Shown here piece by piece: positions 1 to 4,185 of a stretch of 5,912 nucleotides of DNA. Position 1 is the stretch's first letter; each line of letters starts with the position of its first letter. Below the pieces are notes generated by a model. The model was not told the DNA's origin. It did not search any database and saw only the letters and a list, made by a program, of their open reading frames with translations. This DNA comes from Candidatus Saccharibacteria bacterium UBA2866 (GTDB lineage Bacteria; Patescibacteriota; Saccharimonadia; Saccharimonadales; Saccharimonadaceae): NCBI GenBank assembly GCA_002350545.1, contig DEEY01000024.1, positions 100,917 to 106,828 of the forward strand, written 5' to 3'. The position numbers and the translations under genes were made by a program.

Positions 1-40
1 TGAGCGTGTCCGAGGAAGACGGGTTCGCAGCTTCGCCACC
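1..40. repeat. Family A palindromic element, partial copy at the window edge (inside valS)
   Basis: Positions 1-24 match the right end of the family A core seen complete at 1841-1902 and 4332-4393, from TGAGCGTGTCC to GGGT. Positions 25-40 (TCGCAGCTTCGCCACC) would be the copy-specific outer arm, by analogy with the other copies. In valS it is read as NPSSSDTL, in the same frame as the complete valS copy (DPSSSDTL). It lies after the KLWNISRFV segment, in a loop of the anticodon-binding domain. The left half lies outside the window. Confidence 0.85.
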
Positions 41-2056
41 ATCCTCATCCACTATTGCTTGTACGAACCTGGATATATTCCAGAGCTTATTGCAAAGATT
101 GCGTCCGGCAATCACCGAGTTTTCCGAAAACGCCTGGTTCATCCCTGCTGACCTACCACGCAGAATCCCTAGTCTAAAAGCATCAGACCCAAAGCGCGCG
201 ACCAAATCCATCGGGTTAATCACATTCCCCTTAGATTTAGACATCTTCTGCCCATGCTCATCTAATACCAACCCGTGCAAATACACCTCTTTAAATGGCA
301 CTTCTCCGGTCACATAGAGCCCCATCATAATCATCCGTGCCACCCAAGCAAACAGAATATCCGCACCCGTCTCCATCACGTTCAACGGATAATACGGGTT
401 AAAGTTCTCTTCGGTCCAGTTAGTACACACAATCGGCCAGTGGGCGGAAGAAAACCAAGTATCAAACGTATCCTCATCTCGCACATACCTTACGCCACCT
501 TTTTCAATCTCTGTGAGATGCGTTCTTCGGTCAAAAATCCAATCCGGCTCATCTGTCGCCGCTTCATCAATCTTCCTAAACATTGGAATTGCAATTCCCC
601 ATGGAATCTGCCTCGATATATTCCAGTCTTTTAGTCCCCGCAAATAATTAATCAACACTTTTCCCTTATTCTCAGGATAAAACTTAATTTCGCCTTTCTC
701 AAGATGTGAAATCGCCGTCAATGCTAGTTTTTCAACGTCTACAAACCACTGCTCTTTCAGCATCGGTTCAAGCACCGTGCCACACTTATAACAATGTGCT
801 ACCGAGTGTTCAATCTTCTTTTCTCCTAGGAGCAAACCCTGTTCTTTCAAATCCTTTAATACTTTCTTTCGGCACTCAGCCGTAGTCAAACCTTCATATT
901 GCTCAGGTACGTTGATCATTTTTCCATCTTCGGAAATCACCTGTACTCTCGGAAGCGAATGTCTTTCACCTACCTCAAAATCGTCAAAATCATGTGCCGG
1001 TGTAATTTTTACTGCCCCTGTTCCGTACTCCGGATCCGCATGCTCATCGGCAATAATTGGTATTAGCTTATCAGTGAGAGGTAACTTCACTAACTTCCCT
1101 ACCAAATCCTTATATCGCTCATCCTCCGGATTCACCGCCACCGCCACATCCCCAAAAAGCGTCTCTGGCCGCGTAGTGGATATAATGATTGACGAATCAG
1201 AAATCGGAGGATTCGAGACCGTCCGCGACCGACGGGGAGCGGATTGAGCGACTGAGCCCCGTAACGACGGGCGCGAAGGAGCGAGTCGAGAATCCTCTGA
1301 TTCTGATTCGTCCACCACCTCATAGGCAATATCCCACAGAGCCCCTTTTTCATCCTTATGCTCTACCTCAATATCCGCAAACGCTGTTTGATGTTTCGGG
1401 CAATAATTCACCAACTTCTCACCTCTGTAAATCATCCCATCATTCCACATTTTCTCGAAGGTCGTATAGACTCTATCAACCACATTTTCATCAAGCGTAA
1501 ATGTCAAATCATCCCAAGCACAGGAGGCTCCTAGCGCCCTGAGCTGTAATTCCATATTTCCCCGCTGTTCGGCCACGAAATCCCATACCCTAGCATAAAG
1601 CTCATCTCTTGAAAATTCAAATCTCGTGTGCCCCTGTTTTTCTAGAAATCTCTCATACACCACCCAGGTTTCAAAACCAGCATGATCCGCCCCTGGAATA
1701 TACCAGGATGACAACCCCCGCAACCGATAATATCGCGTCAAAGAATCCTCAAGTGCAACGGTTAAACCATGCCCAATATGCAAATTCCCATTCGCATTCG
1801 GTGGCGGCATGACGATAGAATAGGTAGAACGACCTGGAAGACCCTCTTCCGAGGACCGTAAGCTTGGGCGAACGCCCTTGAGTGTGTCCGAGGAAGACGG
1901 GTCTTCAGGTCGTCCTTCCTCTCTATCATCCCTACCGTTCCCATCGTTGTCAATGGGATATTTCGGCACAGTCGGCTCAAAAGCTCCATCCGCTTCCCAC
2001 GCCGCATAAATATCTGATTCATAATCCCCCGGTTCATAACTTTTCGCAAATGTCAT
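1..2056 (-). CDS. valS: Valyl-tRNA synthetase, 3'-truncated by the window edge, carrying three in-frame palindromic inserts
   Basis: Class Ia aminoacyl-tRNA synthetase that charges tRNA-Val with valine in the cytoplasm and hydrolyses mischarged Thr-tRNA-Val. The frame is open for 685 codons from ATG at 2056 and runs off the left edge, so the rest of the anticodon-binding domain is missing. Visible landmarks are MPPPNANGNLHIGHG with the HIGH motif at residues 93-96, the editing (CP1) signature STTRPET at 293-299, a CYKCG pair at 422-426, a DTFDTWFSSAHWP stretch typical of ValS, and KMSKS at 604-608 followed by GNVINP. Three stretches do not belong to the family and coincide with palindromic DNA: about residues 43-76, about 249-289 (directly before STTRPET), and the last visible residues (NPSSSDTL). 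All lie between conserved blocks, so the enzyme is probably functional. The ATG sits 6 nt after an extended -10 box with no Shine-Dalgarno sequence. Identification as ValS is very secure. Confidence 0.97.
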   Translation of the reverse strand, partial: MTFAKSYEPGDYESDIYAAWEADGAFEPTVPKYPIDNDGNGRDDREEGRPEDPSSSDTLKGVRPSLRSSEEGLPGRSTYSIVMPPPNANGNLHIGHGLTVALEDSLTRYYRLRGLSSWYIPGADHAGFETWVVYERFLEKQGHTRFEFSRDELYARVWDFVAEQRGNMELQLRALGASCAWDDLTFTLDENVVDRVYTTFEKMWNDGMIYRGEKLVNYCPKHQTAFADIEVEHKDEKGALWDIAYEVVDESESEDSRLAPSRPSLRGSVAQSAPRRSRTVSNPPISDSSIIISTTRPETLFGDVAVAVNPEDERYKDLVGKLVKLPLTDKLIPIIADEHADPEYGTGAVKITPAHDFDDFEVGERHSLPRVQVISEDGKMINVPEQYEGLTTAECRKKVLKDLKEQGLLLGEKKIEHSVAHCYKCGTVLEPMLKEQWFVDVEKLALTAISHLEKGEIKFYPENKGKVLINYLRGLKDWNISRQIPWGIAIPMFRKIDEAATDEPDWIFDRRTHLTEIEKGGVRYVRDEDTFDTWFSSAHWPIVCTNWTEENFNPYYPLNVMETGADILFAWVARMIMMGLYVTGEVPFKEVYLHGLVLDEHGQKMSKSKGNVINPMDLVARFGSDAFRLGILRGRSAGMNQAFSENSVIAGRNLCNKLWNISRFVQAIVDEDGGEAANPSSSDTL
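1191..1312. repeat. Family B palindromic element inserted in frame in the valS editing domain
   Basis: An imperfect inverted repeat about 122 bp long. The left arm is 1191-1219 and the right arm 1285-1312; about 25 of 29 positions match when one arm is reverse-complemented, including an exact GACGAATCAG outer block and a GAGGATTC inner block. An inner hairpin pairs ACGGGG (1232-1237) with CCCCGT (1257-1262) around a 19-nt loop. On the coding strand it adds about 30-40 residues rich in Ser, Arg and Pro (around RLAPSRPSLRGS and SAPRRSRTVSNPP) between the conserved AYEVVD and IIISTTRPETLFG segments. It is GC-rich compared with its surroundings. It is not a copy of family A, although both contain CGCCC-N4-TTACGG on the minus strand. 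Insert status is inferred from comparison with the usual spacing in ValS proteins. Confidence 0.8.
1829..1913. repeat. Family A palindromic element, complete copy in the 5' part of valS
   Basis: The 62-bp core at 1841-1902 runs from ACCCTCTTCCGAGGAC to GTCCGAGGAAGACGGGT and folds on itself. The TCTTCC-GGAC arms pair, and the tip is GGGC-GAAC-GCCC at 1866-1877. It is 59/62 identical to the copy at 4332-4393. Outer arms 1829-1844 and 1899-1913 pair as ACGACCTGGAAGACCC against ACGACCTGAAGACCC, and weaker complementarity continues out to GATAGA (1814-1819) and TCTATC (1922-1927). In valS it is read as DPSSSDTLKGVRPSLRSSEE, placed between the N-terminal helix and the first Rossmann strand (STYSIVMPPP). 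No stop codon is introduced. Confidence 0.92.
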
Positions 2057-2062
2057 ATTCTC

Positions 2063-2071
2063 ATTATATCA
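2063..2071 (-). promoter_or_regulatory. Extended -10 promoter element of valS, leaderless geometry
   Basis: On the minus strand the sequence reads TGA-TATAAT, with 6 nt (GAGAAT) before the valS ATG. A TATAAT normally directs initiation 6-7 nt downstream, which falls on or next to the A of the start codon. No Shine-Dalgarno sequence is present and no convincing -35 box is found at 17 nt. The extended TGN motif may compensate for the missing -35. Confidence 0.7.
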
Positions 2072-2094
2072 CAAAAACCAACACCCCAGACAAA

Positions 2095-2123
2095 TTGACA
2101 ACACAGCCAAATTATGCTACAAT
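2095..2123 (+). promoter_or_regulatory. Sigma70-type promoter for the beta-helix gene
   Basis: TTGACA (2095-2100), a 17-nt spacer, then TACAAT (2118-2123) preceded by TGC, an extended -10. All elements are near consensus. Initiation is expected near 2130, giving a leader of about 40 nt before the ATG at 2170. It lies back to back with the valS promoter. Confidence 0.85.
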
Positions 2124-2156
2124 AATAAAAGAAATTATAACTTATAAGATGTTCAT

Positions 2157-2164
2157 GAGAGGTG
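2157..2164 (+). promoter_or_regulatory. Ribosome binding site deciding the start at 2170
   Basis: GAGAGGTG lies 5 nt before ATG 2170. In-frame ATGs at 2149 and 2155 lie before or overlap this site and have no upstream purine-rich sequence. An ATG far upstream at 1882 is inside valS. The start at 2170 is therefore preferred. Confidence 0.75.
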
Positions 2165-2169
2165 CACCC

Positions 2170-2757
2170 ATGAAGTACATTTTAACAAACGAGGTGAGGA
2201 AGGTGAAACCTCGAAAAGGAAAACAGGTGGTTCTGTATAGGATAAGGGCAACCCGAAACTTTACAACCTACTCTTTTAAGAGAAAAATCAGGTTTAAAGA
2301 TGACAAAAGAACCATTGTTTACGAAATCGAGGAAAAGTTAGTCAAAGCAGGCGATCCGGGGGGCTTTGTTCAGTCTGAAAAAAACTTATCCCAAAAGGGG
2401 AGTTGCTGGATAGATGATGAGGCCTATGCATTTGGTTCAGCAGTAGTGCGTGACGATGCATATTTGGGCGGAAAGGCCAGAATCGGAGATAACGTAAAAT
2501 TGCTCGATAACACAAAAGTCGTCGACAATATTCAACTAGGAGGCAACAACAAACTAACTGGTCGTTCAAAAGCGATCGGCGAAGGTATCTATTACGACAA
2601 TGGCACGTACAATAATGTTTGTCTCGGAAAAATCGAAGTAAAAGCCCCATCAGAAAAGACTAACAAGAAATCAAAAGACCCTTCAAACTCATCCGGAAAA
2701 ATCAAAATCGAAATCCAGCTAGGAGGAAAAAAGATAGTCAACGATTTCGAGTTTTGA
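2170..2757 (+). CDS. Left-handed beta-helix (hexapeptide-repeat-like) protein of phage/accessory type
   Basis: A 195-residue protein beginning MKYILTNEV. After a basic N-terminal region with short strands (VLYRIRATRNF) comes KAGDPGGFVQSEKNLSQKGSCW (about residues 59-79). This GG-[WF]-[VI]-x-x-E-x-NLS-x-x-G-x-CW block opens a family of small beta-helix proteins often seen in prophages and gut-bacterial accessory DNA. Loose six-residue turns follow (AYAFGSAVVRDDAYLGGKARIGDNVKL and on to about residue 140), with the small and aliphatic residue periodicity of an LbH fold. The tail (about 150-195) is rich in Lys and Ser. No signal peptide or membrane segment is visible, and no catalytic His typical of acyltransferases is evident, so a structural or binding role seems likelier. 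It has its own promoter, Shine-Dalgarno site and terminator, so it is a monocistronic cassette, probably acquired. Its precise function is unknown. Confidence 0.85.
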   Translation: MKYILTNEVRKVKPRKGKQVVLYRIRATRNFTTYSFKRKIRFKDDKRTIVYEIEEKLVKAGDPGGFVQSEKNLSQKGSCWIDDEAYAFGSAVVRDDAYLGGKARIGDNVKLLDNTKVVDNIQLGGNNKLTGRSKAIGEGIYYDNGTYNNVCLGKIEVKAPSEKTNKKSKDPSNSSGKIKIEIQLGGKKIVNDFEF

Positions 2758-2759
2758 TG

Positions 2760-2785
2760 AAACCACCCCTAAGGGGTGGTTTTTC
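2760..2785. terminator. Rho-independent terminator, possibly bidirectional
   Basis: A perfect 10-bp stem, AAACCACCCC (2760-2769) with GGGGTGGTTT (2773-2782), closes a 3-nt TAA loop and is followed by TTTTCATTTTTT. It begins 3 nt after the beta-helix gene's stop. The converging minus-strand gene ends at 2784, so the same hairpin may serve it, although the T-run in that direction is short. Confidence 0.9.
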
Positions 2786-2990
2786 ATTTTTTATTATACT
2801 TATTCAAATTAAAAAGTGGCTTCTTCCCTGCGTCGATTATTCCCTGCGCCTCACGAAGCAATTTATCAATTCCCTTTTCGGAAGAAGCAGAACCTAAATG
2901 CACCGTTCGGATTACTTTTCCCTGTTCCTTGTAACAAACTTGAACCCCAGTGGATCCCGAAGACGTTTTAAACTTTCTAATATAAGCCAT
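2784..2990 (-). CDS. Transposase-like N-terminal domain protein (IS1634/IS4-type remnant)
   Basis: A 68-residue basic protein beginning MAYIRKFKTSSGSTGVQV. The pattern of YIRK.KT.SG...VQV, a short strand with basic residues, then V..GSA..E and a helix LLREAQGIIDAG resembles the N-terminal domain of IS1634-family (IS4 superfamily) transposases. The DDE catalytic domain is entirely absent: a TGA stop follows NKYNKK and the terminator hairpin lies immediately beyond. It could be a decayed insertion sequence or a retained small DNA-binding protein. A -10-like TACAAT ends 6 nt before the ATG and no Shine-Dalgarno site is seen. The family assignment comes from remembered motifs and is moderate; the open frame itself is convincing. 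Confidence 0.7.
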   Translation of the reverse strand: MAYIRKFKTSSGSTGVQVCYKEQGKVIRTVHLGSASSEKGIDKLLREAQGIIDAGKKPLFNLNKYNKK

Positions 2991-2996
2991 ATCATA

Positions 2997-3005
2997 ATTG
3001 TATCA
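2997..3005 (-). promoter_or_regulatory. Extended -10 of the transposase-like gene, leaderless geometry
   Basis: On the minus strand TGA-TACAAT is followed by 6 nt (TATGAT) and the ATG at 2990. It closely resembles the valS arrangement (GTGATAYAAT, 6 nt, ATG). No -35 box was recognised. Confidence 0.55.
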
Positions 3006-3116
3006 CTGGAGCCGCCAGATTTCCACCACAAATCCCCCAAACTTTTCCACCAAAGCACAAGCAAAATAAAACAAAACCCTCTGGAACCTAGCAACCTTCA
3101 CGGCTAGCAACCCGAC

Positions 3117-3145
3117 TTGACAAGAAAAAGAGCTTGCGCTAAAAT
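3117..3145 (+). promoter_or_regulatory. Canonical promoter upstream of the femAB operon
   Basis: TTGACA (3117-3122), a 17-nt spacer and TAAAAT (3140-3145). Initiation is expected near 3152, which would leave a leader of about 120 nt before ATG 3273. The two 9-bp repeats CTAGCAACC lie just upstream and could be a regulator site. Confidence 0.75.
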
Positions 3146-3192
3146 CAAAGCAACAACTAGCATCCCCAAAGATGCAGTTGGAAGGTGGAACA

Positions 3193-3223
3193 AGCTTAAG
3201 CTTTGTAATATTAAGCATAAGCT
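3193..3223 (+). promoter_or_regulatory. Stem-loop in the femAB leader
   Basis: AGCTTAAGCTT (3193-3203) pairs with AAGCATAAGCT (3213-3223) at 10 of 11 positions around a 9-nt loop. No T-run follows directly, so it is not a standard terminator. A smaller hairpin, AAAACA/TGTTTT, follows at about 3233-3246 before an AT-rich tract. Function unknown. Confidence 0.45.
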
Positions 3224-3259
3224 GTCAAGAAAAAACACATGTTTTTGATTATTTTTTAA

Positions 3260-3265
3260 TATAAT
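3260..3265 (+). promoter_or_regulatory. Possible proximal -10 of the first femAB gene
   Basis: TATAAT ends 7 nt before the ATG at 3273, matching the leaderless spacing of valS and the ATPase gene. It lacks the TGN extension and any -35 and sits in AT-rich DNA, so it is weaker evidence than the others. Confidence 0.4.
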
Positions 3266-3272
3266 AATAGAG

Positions 3273-4184
3273 ATGAATATTCCGATTACACAGAGTAAAG
3301 CATGGCAAAAGCTCCAGGAAGACCTAGGCGAAAAATCCTTTTTGGTAGAAGAAAAGGATTATCAGTATTTAGCGATCCTTAAATCTACCCCGGTAGGGAA
3401 TTACCTCTATTGTCCTTATGGCCCCATAGCTAAAGATAACGATGCTTTTAAAAACGCACTTAATTCTTTAAACACTCTAGCCACCAGTAATAATTCATTT
3501 TTTATTAGAGTCGAGCCTTACGACAAAGATTTTGCTGAAACACTACCTAAAACAGCCAAAAAATCCCATGACTTAAACCCTAAGGAAACCTGGCTTTTAG
3601 ATTTAACAGGGAACGACGAAGAATTTAAAGCCAAGCTCCCTTCACGCCTACTTCGCTATCATAAATCAGCCAGCAAAAAGGGAATCACTATCAAAAAGAG
3701 CCATAATCCAGATGACATCCATTACCTCCTAGACCTCCAAAAAGCTCTCGCCAGCAAAAAGGGAATCAACACGTTTTCAGAAAGCTATCTTAAAAATGAG
3801 CTAAAACAGTCCTTCGCCACCCTTTACCTAGCCGAGTTTCAAGATAAAGTCATTGCCGCCGGCCTAGTATTTGACGACAAAACCACCCGCTATAATCTCC
3901 AGGGGGCTCAATCTGACGAAGGTCGAAGTCTCCATGCCACTGGCATACTTACCATAGAACTTATTATGGACGCACGAGCCAAAAACCTCAAAACTTTTGA
4001 CTTTTGGGGTATCGCCCCTGAAGGCGCTAGCGAAAACCACCCCTGGGCCGGCTTTACAAATTTCAAAAAGACTTTTGCCGGCTACGAATATGACCACGCC
4101 GGAACCTATGATTTAGTTTTGGACAACGGTAAGTACCGACTCTACCAGCTTTTGCGCAAATTTAACCGACTTATAAGGAGATAG
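3273..4184 (+). CDS. FemAB-family peptidoglycan bridge aminoacyltransferase, copy 1
   Basis: A 303-residue cytoplasmic protein of the FemABX family. These tandem GNAT-fold enzymes use aminoacyl-tRNA to add amino acids to the peptidoglycan precursor stem peptide and so build interpeptide bridges. Visible family features are LYCPYGPIA near residue 50, ETWLLDLTGNDEEFKAKLP leading into the basic RLLRYHKSASKKGITIKKS segment (about 125-144), the second-domain strand LYLAEFQDKVIAAGLVF, and the C-terminal FDFWGIAP (242-249) with HPWAGFTNFKKTFAG. The FemA coiled-coil arm is not seen, so the architecture is FemX-like. It starts an operon, with the paralogue beginning 1 nt after its stop. The start has only a weak purine run (AGAG), consistent with leaderless or upstream-leader expression. 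Which amino acid is added cannot be told. Mono-functional use in another aminoacyl transfer is possible. Confidence 0.9.
   Translation: MNIPITQSKAWQKLQEDLGEKSFLVEEKDYQYLAILKSTPVGNYLYCPYGPIAKDNDAFKNALNSLNTLATSNNSFFIRVEPYDKDFAETLPKTAKKSHDLNPKETWLLDLTGNDEEFKAKLPSRLLRYHKSASKKGITIKKSHNPDDIHYLLDLQKALASKKGINTFSESYLKNELKQSFATLYLAEFQDKVIAAGLVFDDKTTRYNLQGAQSDEGRSLHATGILTIELIMDARAKNLKTFDFWGIAPEGASENHPWAGFTNFKKTFAGYEYDHAGTYDLVLDNGKYRLYQLLRKFNRLIRR
3669..3768 (+). repeat. 19-bp exact direct repeat inside femAB copy 1
   Basis: GCCAGCAAAAAGGGAATCA occurs at 3669-3687 and again at 3750-3768, 81 bp (27 codons) apart and in the same reading frame. Both encode ASKKGI. No repeat fills the space between them. 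Confidence 0.8.
4174..4180 (+). promoter_or_regulatory. Shine-Dalgarno site of the second femAB gene
   Basis: TAAGGAG ends 5 nt before ATG 4186 and overlaps the end of the upstream gene. It fixes the start and shows that the organism uses Shine-Dalgarno initiation for an internal operon gene. Confidence 0.85.
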
Positions 4185-4185
4185 C

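Larger units (their letters stand above)
2991..3272. other. Intergenic region between the transposase-like gene and the femAB operon
   Basis: About 280 bp without a convincing gene. It holds the minus-strand -10 at 2997-3005, two direct copies of CTAGCAACC at 3088-3096 and 3104-3112, a consensus promoter at 3117-3145, a stem-loop at 3193-3223, and an AT-rich stretch with TATAAT just before the femAB start. A 30-codon frame (3172-3264, MQLEGG...) starts about 20 nt after the predicted transcription start but has no Shine-Dalgarno site. Confidence 0.6.

Noticed and set aside
1..1812. Several plus-strand frames of 60-120 codons across 1-1812
   Set aside because: They are antisense to valS, whose minus frame shows continuous family motifs; they show no recognisable protein character.
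1829..1913. Reading the palindromes as transcription terminators or attenuators
   Set aside because: They lie deep inside open reading frames, lack T-runs, and the same core appears in two genes in opposite orientation relative to transcription.
1882..2169. Upstream extension of the beta-helix gene to an ATG at 1882 (96 extra codons)
   Set aside because: It runs antisense through valS and the valS promoter, and lies before the gene's own promoter (2095-2123) and Shine-Dalgarno site, so transcripts from that promoter would not include it.
2898..3218. Overlapping frames on both strands between the transposase-like gene and femAB (2898-3107 plus, 2912-3094 minus, 3003-3218 minus)
   Set aside because: No recognisable motifs, no good initiation signals, and they overlap each other, promoter elements and the transposase-like gene.
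3172..3264. A 30-codon frame in the femAB leader (MQLEGG...)
   Set aside because: It begins near the predicted transcript start but has no Shine-Dalgarno site and no recognisable leader-peptide pattern such as a run of regulatory codons. Mentioned only as a possibility.
2991..3272. tRNA or other known structured RNA in the intergenic region
   Set aside because: No cloverleaf, T-loop sequence (GTTCRANNC) or recognised riboswitch core could be found by eye.
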